Source: Massospora cicadina (lineage: Eukaryota; Entomophthoromycota; Entomophthoromycetes; Entomophthorales; Entomophthoraceae). From it: a stretch of DNA of 64,000 nucleotides. The translations under genes were made by a program, and so were the position numbers. Location of the stretch: NCBI GenBank assembly GCA_022478985.1, contig JAKSZP010005268.1:248001-312000 (forward strand). The letters run 5' to 3'. A model generated the notes under the pieces. It was given only the letters and a program-made list of their open reading frames with translations, searched no databases and was not told the DNA's origin. Positions 11,278 through 23,024 of the stretch are shown here, in pieces. Within the stretch, counting starts at the first letter, position 1. Every line of letters begins with the position of its first letter.

Positions 11278-11282
11278 GAAAT
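11278..11282. repeat. TSD GAAAT, right flank of element I
   Basis: Identical to 4884-4888. Removing one copy together with element I joins the two halves of the K zinc finger in frame (...CNRMKSKCKPF...). Confidence 0.8.
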
Positions 11283-12110
11283 CAAAATGTAAGCCTTTTT
11301 CTGGCTTGTTGTTTCCGTCAAAAGGCAGAAGGGCCATGAACTTCCTTTTTTAGTGGATCGTATTTGTGACTTTGCCCCTCTCTGAGAGGTCTGGTGCTAA
11401 CATGGTAGTGGTGGCCAGTATACTAACTTTGTTAATTTTATTTAATGAAAAATCAAAGTAACAGCGACTCAGAGAACTAAATTATTTATTTCCAAAGATT
11501 TCTCTGCTCATGACATACATGAATTCATTAGTGACCACAGGCCACTGTTCACATCCATGCTTTAGAAGTTGTTAAAGTTTCTCCAGATTCTTTTCTGCTA
11601 AACTGCCTTTCATCCATGATTTAAAGAACTAATATAATGAGTGAACCATTACCTGGAACAATTTTGTGGTGCTATATGGCGGCTGATCACCCAGACTAGA
11701 CCTCACATCTTCCTTTGGTTCAATTAGTTGATATAAATGCAGACCAGTCTTCCATTAGGTGTTCTCCATTATATGCCAACTATGGTATAATCCCTCTTTT
11801 AACATTGTACAAATTGTGGGTTCAAGGTGGAAGCTGTTGTAGGCTTTGCTAAGTTCATCAAAAACATACAGCAGGATATAAATTACAATTTGGACGCTGC
11901 TAAGAAGTTCTATAAAGAGAATGTGGATGTAAAGAGAAGGATGGGGTTTGAGTATAAGGAAGAAGATTTTGGGATGCTGGATGCCAGAAGCATCCCAATA
12001 AAGCAGCCATTCAAGAAATTGGGACCAAAGAGAATAGGACCTCACTGCATTGTTATAAATATGGGACATTCTTCGCACCTTTTGGACCTTCCACCTATGT
12101 TCCAAATTTT
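11283..12110 (+). pseudogene. Chromovirus K, right part: integrase core and GPY/F
   Basis: Resumes after the insertion of I with 'KCKPFSGLLFP'. Degraded core pieces include 'MVVVASILT' near 11403 and 'ISDHRPLF' near 11528-11552. The C-terminal part lies in the open frame from 11827, with 'VVGFAKFIKNIQQDINYNLD' and the GPY/F-like 'LGPKRIGPHCIVINMGHSSH' at about 12019-12078. Domain order and spacing match element I, but sequence divergence and stops are greater, as expected of the older host element. Confidence 0.83.
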
Positions 12111-12180
12111 TTCTATCTCTCTTGAGAGCAAGATTACTCATTTAAGAGGTCACCTCCTGAGATACCAGAGCCATAACTTG

Positions 12181-12365
12181 TGGATGGGGCACCTGAGTGG
12201 GAAGTGGAAGGAGTTGTGGCCTCTCATCATGAGAAAAGAAGGCTGGAATACTCAGTATCATGGAAGGGGTTTAATACGGCAGAGAAAAGCTGGGTTTTGG
12301 ATCATGATTGCGCTGATGCTCATAGCTTATTTCGCCTTCCAAAAGCGTATTCCTGATGCCGCTAG
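12181..12365 (+). pseudogene. Chromodomain of element K
   Basis: In a frame shifted from the preceding GPY/F ORF: 'VEGVVASHHEKRRLEYSVSW', then 'KGFNTAEKSWV', at about 12208-12300. The Trp residues of SWKGF and of the following SWV are both kept, making this the best preserved chromodomain cage in the window. It lies directly after GPY/F, as in element I. Confidence 0.83.
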
Positions 12366-12472
12366 TTCCAAGTCCGCCCCTTCTATGGTGGATATGAAGT
12401 TACCCCCTCCTATAAAAGCTTTTTCTTGCTGATGCCCTTGAAGGAGTGGTGATTCCTAAAACCTGATGGTAA

Positions 12473-13060
12473 TGTAATGTCTTATGAAATGTTTTAGGTT
12501 TAGATCATGGAGACAAGGAGTAAGTAAAAAAGCTAAAAGGGTCAAGTTAACCGCTCACTATGATCTTAGATATACCCTAGATCAACGCTTGGTTGAGGAC
12601 AAGCAGGCCCAAGTTGATATTGAGGAGGTGTGTGATGAGAAACAATGTGTTGACCAATGGTGCTGAAAGTCATGAAATATATTTTAAAGAAGGATGGGTT
12701 AGTAAGTTTAATTTATAAATTGAGTCAGTTTTTTTGAGAAAATCTTACCACAAATGAAGAAGTTGTCTTGTTTATTAGATTTGAGTTTATGCATACTCGA
12801 TATATGAGACTAACATGAATGTCAGTCTCTCATTATTGGCTAACATTGGTTCAAACCTCAACAAAAGGATACTAACCCATCATACCATGTATATCTTTAT
12901 AGCTGTGTTGGTTTAATCTTCTCTCTGTTAGTTGTCTCTTCCTTTCAATAAAGGCTATTTCTATATCATTACATATCTAATGCACTTTTTGGCTCTCTCA
13001 CGATTTACCTACTTATAAAGGTATTTTGGGGTTTATATTAATATATGAAAGTGTTGGCAC
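12473..13060 (+). repeat. 3' LTR of element K, right end uncertain
   Basis: The start is set by 'gatggtaatgtaatgtc', which parallels the purine-tract/LTR junction of element I (gagggtaatgtcatgg). The LTR-start peptide pattern is kept ('KKAKRVKLTAHYDL', 12520-12570). A possible polyadenylation signal, aataaa, is at about 12945. No partner LTR is in the window and the right limit is only a guess from LTR length in I. Confidence 0.5.
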
Positions 13061-13860
13061 CATACAAGGTGGGGTTTCCCTAATCCATTCAATGGCCTTT
13101 TCTTGAAGAGTTAGAAACACTCTCTTCACGCACCACTCCCAGTCTTCATCCCAACATAGTCCATAAACTAGATTTATCCTCATTTTTATCAGAACAACGA
13201 TATCAGGAGGCCGGATTGAGAGGATTGTTGTCTATGCATTCACAATGGAGGTCAGATTTTCTTTTGAACACCAGTTCCATGCCACCGGGGTTCTAGACCC
13301 TGCATACTAAGATCCTATGTCTATGTTTTTATAAAGATTTCTTCCCAACGATTAGTGTTGGGTTCAAAAACCTATTGCTTATTTTGACTCTTGCTAATTT
13401 CCAGTTAGACTGAGTTACAAGAAATCTAGGGCCTATGGGACTTTTACTTAGAAGATATTCCTATCATTGTGAATATCTCATAAAACTGAAGGTCTAACCT
13501 CCTTTCAATGTAAGAAAACCTAGATAGCGCTATCTGCGTATGTAATACAATTCTTCTGGGGATTATTACTATATATAAAGGGTGCCAATTTGCCGTGCAA
13601 GAATTTTAGATACTTCACATATAGATAATCAGCCTTATTAAAAAGTCAAAAGTCAAACAGCCAGAAGTTTTTTAGGGCTGTAATCTATCTGAGACATGAT
13701 TAACAATATTATTACAAAATTTGTGGGATGTACGCTTATTACTATTATAAAGATAGAGGGCTTAATTAGTTATGGCTACCAGAAGAAAGATTCAATTATC
13801 AAATTGAAATAATTATTATTTCCTGTAAATTGCTTATTCTATTTACTAATTGCTGAATCC
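13061..13860. other. No assignable feature
   Basis: AT-rich sequence without a convincing frame on either strand. By position it could hold the 5' part (gag, protease) of relic L, but I see no active-site motif. Confidence 0.4.
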
Positions 13861-14700
13861 AATTGAATATTTCTATAGATTTAGCCAGTGGATAATATAA
13901 ATTTCTTACTTCTTAGTTTCAGTCTAAGTGCACTTTGTTAATTAATCAGGGGCTGTCCAAGATCACTAGAATGCCGCAGGAGATATCTAATTTCTTTGCC
14001 TCCTTATAAAGGGATATGGACGAAATTCTTGGTGACTAAAGATGACTTTCATCATCATATATCTAGATGATTTCACTGCTTTCTTGTAGTTTTAATGCTT
14101 GTAATTAATATTTATTTAGAACCTGAACATACCATAAAGCTTTCTTAAAAAATTTAATTGTTTTCTAATATTATTTGGAATTTATAACTCATGTAACTTA
14201 AGAAGCATAACAACCACTACCAGATAAAGTTCTCTCCAATTAAAAATGTCCCTGGAAATAGCCTCTATGATATTCAGGTTTCTTAATTGTTATAAGATAT
14301 TAAAAGTTATCCCTCGTTTTTATAGTTGTATAGCTATTTGCTATTTTTTCAAATAAATGAATTCTCAAGGAACATGAAGTAACAATCATTGAACATAAGT
14401 CATAAAAATCTTACAAACTATCCAATATAGTACACCCAATATTAAATAAACATTTTGATAATGTCTAAAAATATCATTAATGTGGAATTCAGAGCTATAT
14501 TGGACCAGAATGATGCTCAGAAACTTGACCACCTTCCTCCTATAATATCAAGATACTTTTTAAATCATAAAGAAACTTCAGCGTGACTGAAAGAGAGTGT
14601 ATGGCTGTCATTATCACTACATAACACTTTGGTCTTTACCTTATAAAATGCGCTTTACCATAATTACTTATTACATTATCCTGCGTCAGCTACAATGAAT
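13861..14700 (+). pseudogene. Ty3 relic L: RT palm and RNase H fragments
   Basis: RT: 'IDLASG' near 13877 (family form DLASGYWQI), 'NQGLSKITRMPQ' at about 13942-13977, then 'RDMDEILGD' and the catalytic box as 'IIYLDD' near 14053-14072. RNase H: 'SRYFLNHKET' near 14548-14578, then, after a frameshift, 'FSVTERECMAVIITT' at about 14579-14623. The motifs belong to the same non-chromoviral group as B to H but on the + strand. Many stops; very old. Confidence 0.72.
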
Positions 14701-17700
14701 GTAAGATACAGAAGGGAGGCTAGTCAGTTATGCTTGTCACCTTCAAAGCTACGATTTAACAATTATTTAATGCCCTATACCTATCCACCAAAGTGTCATT
14801 AGTTTTTCCAAGGCTTGTATATATCTTAGTTTGCTGCCTATATGGACTAAATATATGATATGATTGTATAATCTGATTAGTTCTATATAGTACACTCTGA
14901 GGTTCAAGTAGAACTAAAAATAACAACATCTTTAGGATACCCATGTGCTGAGGTTTTTAATTCTAGAGATTGAAGCTATTCAATTCTAAGTTGGGACCAT
15001 CTAGTACTAAAAAAAGCTATTCAATTCAGAGAGTCTGTCCTCTGCTCAACTAGGTCAGGACAGGCTTCTTAGCTATGCTACCCTAGACCTTATAAGAGCC
15101 TTCTAAAATATATAGTCAACAAGACTGATAGAATTAAGATTTCATAATACAATCTATAATTAGATTTTATCAACATTTGTATAACGCTTAGGCCCCTACA
15201 AAAGTAATAATCTAGGATTAAAATTAAGATTTTTCTTGTCATTCTGGAATAAAAACTGGATAATGACCTTCTCTGCTAACCCATTTCAGGTAGCCTTGTG
15301 ACCCCACTGTTCAAGTTCTTCCAGACTTAATTAATGAGATTAAGGAGCTGCCTTATTGGTATGGATTTTAGGGTTTTGTGTAATCAACATTTCATAATAA
15401 TTTAGATCAATTACTCCTTCATCTCATTAGCCAAGAATTTAAGATTCAATAAGATTGTAGGCCAACTTGCTGTGACTCATTTCCAGAGTGGGGAGTTCAT
15501 TTCCCATCTTAAACTCTATCATCTTAAAATACCTACTTATCTTAAGATTCATCATATAAATAATAATTGGAGAAAATGGTTATCCTACATCAAAACATCT
15601 TCTTATTCTGATGTGAACCTTAGGGGACATTTGTTATTGTGGAGTGGCAAAGTGCAGAATATGCTTGTCATTACATGACCTTTACTATATGTAGAACATG
15701 ATAAAAATAAATAACAACTTCTTTTAGTTTTTTTTTACTTTTAGGCATAAAGATAAACTAATTCTTAAATTCTAATCAAAATTTTCCTTTTTATTTTCCA
15801 TCAGGCGAGTATATATGTTGTTTCCCTTTGACAAATAGTTCAAATGAACATCTATATACCTTTATAGCCATATACTATATACTAGATGGTTTTAAGCTTA
15901 TTATATTTCTGATAGCATGGACAATGGTACTAATAGGTATAAAATAAGAATACTACTTTTTAGGAGGTTTAAATAAAAAATAGATAAGCTGGCTAACATT
16001 TTGACCTTAGTTTACTACTGAACAAATATTTTTAAAGGCAAGATAGAAAAGATCTGGGAGATTTGACTAAATATTTAAATAGTTGTAATTTCCAATTTTT
16101 TAATACTAACAAAAGATATGATAAATAATTGGGTCAATTTACCAGGCTAAAACACAATAATGATCAACAAATAAAAAAAATACTATGATAGGTTTGTAAA
16201 TCTTGCTTATATTACACATCAAGTTCAAAAATATGCCTTTTATTATACTATGCTTTATGGCAGCAATTTTTATCAATAAAAGGTGGCTTAGAACTAAAAA
16301 ATGTGAGATAGGAATTCTATAAGTTAAGAGCATAAATACTGATTATTTTCAAAAAATTGTTAGATGCCTTTCTTTAGTGAATTTGTTTCTAGTAATACTT
16401 ATAAATTTTAGTGTTTATATCTTTGGTCAGTCCTAACTGTAAGTTCTATCAAATAATTTTTAGATAGCCCTGGAATCTTGTTTCTAATCTAAATCCCGTG
16501 ACACCCCCAAATTTATATATTTAATGTTGCTAGCCGTTGAAGAACCCTGAAGTTCAGGTCACTTGGAATATCAATAGTTAGCAAACGACCCTGGATCATT
16601 CCCAATTAGTTGCCCTTCTTATACTTAGTAATTTTCCCTTTGCTTGGAATATAATTATATAATATCAATCAACTTGGTGTTCTCCTTATATTTAATGTCA
16701 TCTCACTCAATATAGCGCTCAACACACATATGGTTTAATATGACTTTTTGTATCATATCATGGGAATTGGAGAACTTTAAGTGCTCTACTGAAATAAGTA
16801 CCTCACCCATTTTACTCTACCTGTATGTAAATAATCCGCAATGGTCTCAACTTGGGCACAAGCTACTTTAATTGGCGTTTTGTAATGGTCACCATGCTCT
16901 AAGCGTTCAATGCCTTGCTTACCTTATTAATTCTTTGTCATAGAAGCATAGTTCCCTCAGTTTCATGGAGTTTATCTATCCTTTCTATAAAATACTTTGT
17001 ATCATGAATATTTTTACTCTAATATTAGAATTAGAAAGCTAAACTCTTAAATTTCATACATAGTATGACAATAATTATCTTTGTTAGAAAGTGGAAGCCA
17101 CTAACCCTTTTTTAAAACCATAAATCACCTCCTTAGTAAAAAGCAATCTACGGCCTCAAATGCATTGTCTTTGTCACATACTCTAAAATTTAATTTATAA
17201 ATAAAACGCCATCTATTACTTTCAGACCCACCTTATGTGGCTGACTAGCTAGTCTAAAGTTCTATACCACCTAAACTTTTGATATTGATTGAAGGCATAG
17301 ACTCTTTTTAGAAGGTAGTCAAAGGTTTTTAATTTGCTCCAAAAATTTAAATACTTCTTTTCTTTAAAGCAATGTTGACTTCCACAGTGTAAAGTTTAAT
17401 TTGCGCTTTTCATATAAGCTAAGGCCTTACTCATTGCTAGCTTCATCAAAATGTCAGTATTATATTCTACTTTCAATTTTAGTAAAGAATCATGATTTTG
17501 GGTTGCCCTGCATGATAAATTTTGATCACATTAGCCTTATTCTCATACAAAATATTTTAGCCTATAATAATGCTTGAACCTTTAGTTTAGTGGCAATGGG
17601 GCCCTAGAGGAATACAACAAAGATAGAAAAGATAGCCTAAATGAGCTCAAGGTGGTAGCCAAAAAAATTCCACGCTTTAGTCACTTACAATGGAACAAGA

Positions 17701-18300
17701 GATCCAGAACTATTCTAACCCAGGGTCCCAAGCGTTTTCTCATTTTGAGCTTAAGTTGTTCTTGTTGAAAAATAACCTCTATATCTTCCTGTCTCATTGA
17801 GGACCTACCTGATGCTAGTTTGGTAATATCACCTTAGGGATTATGTGATAATATCACTAGACCCTTAAATTAATAAACAACCATTTAATCTTACACTCAG
17901 GGGAAACAAGCTGTAACCTGATCCCAGCTTACAGGTTTGCACCCAAGCTCCTCCTCTTTAGTCATGATTTGTTGCATTGCACGCAGGTGGATAAAAAACT
18001 AATCCACATAAAGAAATGTTTAATGCTACTTTTAAAACAATATTAATTATGTTCTTAGTATTAAAGTTAGAGAATAATCTCGCTTCAATTGCTTGATAAA
18101 TACAAGTTCCTTAGACAAAAAACCAAATCTCTAACTAATCTTTTTGTGTTTTACTAGAATAATCTGCCATTACAGAATATTATTTATACTTTGTACGTTT
18201 AGCTAATCTTCTATCCTTTCATGGCATGATCCATGCGCAACAATGGTGGACATAATAGCCTTAAAACTTTATTAATTAGGGTTTATCTGCCTTCTTAGAT
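14701..18300. other. Long AT-rich stretch, no defensible gene
   Basis: Only short random frames on both strands. By position, integrase remnants of L might lie in the first kilobase, but I could not anchor the HHCC, DDE or GPY/F motifs. No LTR pair, PBS or TSD was seen. Short ORFs at 14756-14944, 15472-15678 and 16139-16333 have low-complexity AT-driven composition and are not called. Confidence 0.45.
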
Positions 18301-18334
18301 CTTACGTATATCTAGGATAAAGTTTAATAAAGGA

Positions 18335-18440
18335 ATGACCTCACAGGTAATTCATCCTAATGGTACAAGATCCTATAGAGCTCTAAATAAGGATATAAAA
18401 ATAAAAATGCCTTTTAAAAATATAATTTTGTCATATTCTA
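18335..18440 (+). pseudogene. RT fragment of M, N-terminal motif
   Basis: 'HPNGTRSYRALNKDIKIKMP' matches the RT motif KxDGTxRxxxDYRALNKxTIKNxYPLP that precedes the palm in chromoviruses. It breaks off after about 35 codons. Confidence 0.65.
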
Positions 18441-19029
18441 TTATCTTAGGGGTGGTTTGGTGTGAAATATCACAAAAAATATTTGAAGGGGTAAAACCTG
18501 TTCTAAGCTCAATATGGGGAAAAGGTAGCAACTTCCATGATGACGAAAAAGGACCTAAGAAATATTTCTAATCCTGACAACAATATTTTAGACTTTCCCT
18601 ATTGCCTAACCCTTCCATTGACGCACCTTTATGCCATGTTTTGTAATATTAAATCTATCCTTTGATGCAGCATGGACTATCACACCTTCATGATCATTTC
18701 AACTTATATTGTGACTTTAAGTTGACTGTAGACCATGTTCAACATTTTTCAACATTTATCCTATAACTCTGATATAGGTGTAAAAGCTACATTTATGAGT
18801 AAAGAACTTAGAATAAGTGGAGATTATGTTTGAAAGCCCTCACTAGTTTGCTTCTCTTTATTATATGTGTTACAGGCTGGTGAAACTATAAAGCCATGAA
18901 TAAAGTATTGGGACTCTCAATAGTGCGACCATACCTGACATACACCCCATTTCCGATGAGTAGTATATTTCAAGATAAATAAAACATAGTGTTTTGTAAC
19001 TAAACTATTAGAATCTATTCAATTAACTT

Positions 19030-19350
19030 CATATATAGAATGGGTAAGAAATGGTTTACAGCCTTCAGAATAACAAAATACACTTATCAATTCCAAGTTA
19101 TACCATTTGGTCCTGAGAATGCTCCTGCATTTTAACGTCATCCAATTGTTTCCTTAAAAGATCTTAAGTATGTTACGTGACTTATAAGAAAGGCATTATA
19201 TTCTTTTTCTGATTATAATTCACATAGAAATGCACTTACATTCAGTTGTTAAGAAATTGTGCGAAATATCTTTAAGCTAAGTTTAAAATTTGCAATTTAT
19301 AAAGCCTTAGACCAATCTTTTATTTTATTGAAGAAGGACAACCTAAGGAT
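19030..19350 (+). pseudogene. RT fragment of M, palm and connection
   Basis: 'KYTYQFQVIPFGPENAPAF' at about 19075-19133 corresponds to the GHFEYLVMPFGLTNAPAVF box. Degraded sequence with 'LSLKFAIYKALDQSF' at 19276-19320 lies where the conserved LxKCxF and FLG motifs follow. The YxDD box itself is not readable, and the frame is interrupted repeatedly. Confidence 0.65.
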
Positions 19351-20029
19351 AATACCACATCAACTAAATGAGAAAATGGAAAACAAAATCATCAAGAAAA
19401 GATGAGTTGAATTACCAGTAAACCTCCAAGAGAAGCATTCTGATAAGCTAGAAACTCCATGGGCTGCCTTCTATTCACGGTCTCAGTTTAGGGCCTTGGT
19501 GCGTAATGCCAACATAGTCATAAATTGTCCATTGCCCAAAGTTCATCTACCAGGAAAAACTTGGGAGGTAGTAGCCATTGAGTCTATACTCTACCAATGG
19601 GATACATCCCTCTTCAGATCGATCTTAGGAAATGTGTTTTTTGAAATAGACACATGATTTATCCCTTTATAAAACAATTTGCAACATTACAGCATCTAAT
19701 TTGATATAAACTAAGGAGATTTTAACTTTGTACCTTTGTAAAGGTGTCTACTCTAATCTCATTGTGGTTGCAACTTCCTTGTATAATCTAATAGGACAAG
19801 ACGCTACTTTGGACTCCTTAGATTGAGAGCTTCTTCCAGGTTATGAAATATAGATTGCTCTCTACCTCAATTTTAAGTAATGTCAACCTGATTAGAGAAT
19901 TCGTAGTTGCTAGTGAAGCCTCTAATTTTTTAAATTCTAATGCCATTTCCAAATGAAAAAGGATAACGTTATATACACAGTGGGCTATTTCGTATAAAGA
20001 TGACCTTGCAAGAGGTAAAAAAGTCATAT

Positions 20030-20275
20030 ATTAAAAATAGCTGTCTGAAGGAATGAATTTCATAAACTATCATAGCATCACCTGCACAGTTACTCCTTAC
20101 CATTTTTGCCCTAATTGATAACTAAGTTCATATATTATTAACTCCTCAAGTAATAACCTTCAACATACACACTGGCATGAGGCTTTAGCTTACCTAAATC
20201 ACCTATAAGCTCACAAAGGGCAAGAAAAAAGGCTCAATTGACGCCCTGAGTCACAACACAGCTTTAGATTCTAAC
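20030..20275 (+). pseudogene. RNase H C-terminal fragment of M
   Basis: 'THWHEALAYLNHL' near 20169-20207 and 'KGKKKGSIDALSHN' at about 20217-20258 match the end of Ty3 RNase H (RxxRWxExLxxF, KGxxNxxADALSR). The fragment lies between the RT pieces and the integrase of M. Confidence 0.75.
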
Positions 20276-20579
20276 ACATAAGCTTTATTTCTTCAAAATA
20301 AAGCTAGCAATCCCATCAAAACAACTTTATTAGTTGTTTCTTCAGCCCTTCCCCTCTCCAGACCCTGTCCTTTCATCTCTTGAAAGCCTGGTGGAGTTTA
20401 GGGTCCTCATTGAAAAAGCCCTGACCAAATTCTAATCTCTGTGTATAAACAGATTTTAGCATGATGTGAGATAGTTTAGGAGTATCTCTCAAAGGGGCAA
20501 TATGTACAGGATTATAGTAACCTGTTTCAAGGAAGCATATAAGTTCCCCCTGAACCTCTGAGATTGAAGCCCATATAGT

Positions 20580-21260
20580 ATAGCCATGATTTAATCGAAT
20601 TAGGACATCCTGGCAAGAAACAATCCATAAAATCATCCAAAAGATGTATATTTGCAAGGGGATTTTTATGCAATATGATCAATATACAAGGATTTTCTAG
20701 ATTCTGCCAAGATAAATAATTTTTACTACCTCCCCAAAGGTTTACATGTTCTTCTACAAAATGAGGAGAGCCTATGGAAATTTCTTTTGATGGTTTTCTT
20801 TAGAATTCCTAAGCTCAAAAGGCTACAATACAATAATGGTTGGTGTTTTTTCTAAAGCACTTCTTTATCCCCTGTCATTCAATAGTGACAGTGCCACATA
20901 TGTAAAAAGATTTAACTATTTATTTAATAATTATGGTACACTTAGAGATTATCACTGGTCTCAGGCTGCAGATTATATCCCTTATTTTGGGACTGTCTAT
21001 ACAAGATCCTAGATCCACAACTCTAATTTAACATCCTTCAATTATAATTGGATGGCTACACTGAAAGAACAAACAATGCTTGAAGCTGTTTTAAGATGTT
21101 GTACAGAGGTAAACCATTTAAAAAGGGCATCTATCTTACCATTTATTTATTTTAGCTAAACAATGGTCATCAATCTTTAAATCCATTCTATTCATTTATT
21201 GCTAACTGATATATAACCCTTCTAAAAATATGAAATTAGATTTTTTATTGGGGTGAAGTA
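20580..21260 (+). pseudogene. Integrase HHCC and core of M
   Basis: The HHCC start 'HDLIELGHPGKKQSIK' is at about 20597-20644. The core D1 region is 'SFDGFLEFLSSKGYNTIMVG', in two frames, at 20783-20845. The D2 region is 'LRDYHWSQ' near 20941-20966, and the catalytic Glu lies in 'DGYTERTNNA' at about 21051-21080. Order and spacing agree with Ty3 integrases. Frameshifts and stops are numerous. Confidence 0.78.
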
Positions 21261-21640
21261 GAAGCGTTTACTAAATCTAACAATAGATTTAATCAGGAGA
21301 TGACAGTAAACTTTAATGCTGCAATAAAGTCATACAGCAAGTTTGCTTTCTCCAAGATTAGATTAGGTCAAAAGATTTAATTTGGGAGAACTTGTGATGC
21401 TCACTGCAAAAAATACACTCATTTAATAACTATGCAAGAAACTGGACCCCAAGTGGATTGGACCTTATCATTTCATCAAGTTTATAATCCATGCCATGTA
21501 CCATTTGATCTTGCATTCAAAGCAAAAATTTCGACTTTCCATAAAGCAAATTTACTCCATCGATATAATCCCTTCTGACAACCCAAATTTTTATTTGGTG
21601 GAGGAGATCCATGAATTTTTAGTTGAAGGTAATATAGAAT
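21261..21640 (+). pseudogene. Integrase C-terminal GPY/F module of M
   Basis: 'NAAIKSYSKFAF' near 21320-21355 and 'KKLDPKWIGPYHFIKF' at about 21437-21484 match the stretch before and at GPY/F (KLxPKWIGPYxVIK). It is followed by the chromodomain, the same order as in I and K. Confidence 0.78.
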
Positions 21641-21644
21641 CCAG

Positions 21645-21800
21645 ACAAGATTAAAGATGAAGTGCACCTTCTAGCCTGAAAGAATTTTGATGCGCTTGAA
21701 AACAACTGAGTTCCTGCACCTGAATTTACACATTTCCAAGATGTGATTAATGCTGTCCTCAAACTTTCACTAATATCATATGGTCCTATAAAACCCATGA
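21645..21800 (+). pseudogene. Chromodomain of M, both key Trp codons now TGA
   Basis: 'DEVHLLA', stop, 'KNFDALENN', stop, 'VPAPEFTHFQDVINAVLK' at about 21657-21767. Both stops are TGA at the positions of invariant Trp (LVxWKNF and NxWVP), consistent with TGG to TGA changes in two aromatic-cage residues. Everything between is still in one frame. Confidence 0.8.
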
Positions 21801-21915
21801 CTTGGAATACACTAAAGTTATATTTAGCATAAAAAGTATACCCCTTTTCCAATGACCTGGAGATGATGTGTTTCAGTGAGAATAGCCATTCGTTTTTCCA
21901 TTTGTATTATCATAT

Positions 21916-23008
21916 TGTAAACTTCTAGATTTGCTAATCAATTATCCTCAGTAACTAGCACCAAATGTAAACTTTCAGAGAGTTGCACGCTGTAGCTCTC
22001 AAGTCTACTGCACAGGTTCTGATGCACGTTGAAATAGATTACTTTATTAATTGACTGGGTTGGTAATAATATGGAGACTATCGCCCTAGTTAATCCTCAT
22101 AACTAACTGAAGTAGTTCTCGACACTAGACTGGTGCTAAAATTCTTCATTTTATCCTAGAAGGTACTTCTTAATTAAGGGAAATTTTCTTTCTAACTTTA
22201 TCTCTCTTCACGGAGGAGCTGGCGGAGAACCTTAACAAACAATACTAAACCTAATGATATCTAAAACTCTACTTTAAACCCTATAGTACAGATACAATAA
22301 TTGTATAAAAGGTTTAATATTTAAGTCTTTATCATTAATAAAGTATATGCTTCAATCATTTAAAATTGAAGGGAATTTATAGGGAATCTTGCGTCCAACT
22401 CTTCCATTGGCGCCTCACTGGGAAACTACAGCCATTGTTAATGGATTTGCCACAGAAGTAGCACCCGAGAGGATCTTCCTCATCAGCATAGTATGATTCC
22501 GCCACCAACTAGAGATGTGGCCTCTTCTGGTTAGATCACCATAAGTGTCCCCACATTCTCAATAAACTTCAGCAGAGTACCCTAGAATTGCTATTTTTCT
22601 GCTTAGGCAATGGGATATTTACCATCAACAGCAGGTCGTGATAACTAAAAGGTTGAGCCATAAGTTGCTATCAGAGGCATTGATAATTCTTCAGCAACTA
22701 GACATAGATCTCTAAGTCAATGGGTAACAACTCTGATGGACTAAAATTTTGAAGTACCAATTATTTAATTGGCAATTGAACCATATAGTAAATGCATTGT
22801 TGGGGATCATCCCTTATGAAGCATCTACAATTGGATGAAATTAAAAATTCCTGTGGATTAACTAATAAACTTATTATATTCACTTAACAATAGTTATCAT
22901 ATAAAATGATAACTCCCACTTACACTATAGGATGTCATCCCCTAGTGGGCAAGCTGATATAATATAATCTAATAAGTTGGGTAATTTGGGAATACTGAAT
23001 ACCTAACA
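21916..23008 (-). repeat. 3' LTR of element E
   Basis: Minus-strand start TGTTAGGTATTC, plus-strand start TGTAAACTTC. The purine tract lies just outside it at 23009-23024. The first 50 plus-strand bases resemble 44611-44655 (shared pattern caattaYcctcagtRaYtagca). Parts also resemble the LTR of F. It is much more diverged from its partner than the LTRs of D, B, F or G. Confidence 0.6.
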
Positions 23009-23024
23009 TATCCCCCTCTTGACC
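23009..23024 (-). other. Polypurine tract of element E
   Basis: Minus-strand ggtcaagaggggga abuts the LTR start, as in B and D. Confidence 0.65.

Larger units (their letters stand above)
18301..21915 (+). mobile_element. Chromovirus relic M, 5'-truncated
   Basis: An ordered set of remnants on the + strand: RT, RNase H C-terminus, integrase (HHCC, core, GPY/F) and chromodomain. It runs up to the left LTR of element E, which probably cut M near its 3' end. No LTR pair of its own is visible. The RT pieces are separated by about 600 bp of unassigned sequence, possibly another insertion. The presence of a chromodomain distinguishes it from neighbour E. Confidence 0.75.

Noticed and set aside
14756..16333. 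Short ORFs in the AT-rich region 14.7-16.3 kb
   Set aside because: Ile/Leu/Asn/Lys/Tyr composition follows base composition, with no domain motif on either strand.
18335..18571. A complete small gene
   Set aside because: Only the first third matches an RT motif; the rest has no relation to RT and the frame is a relic.
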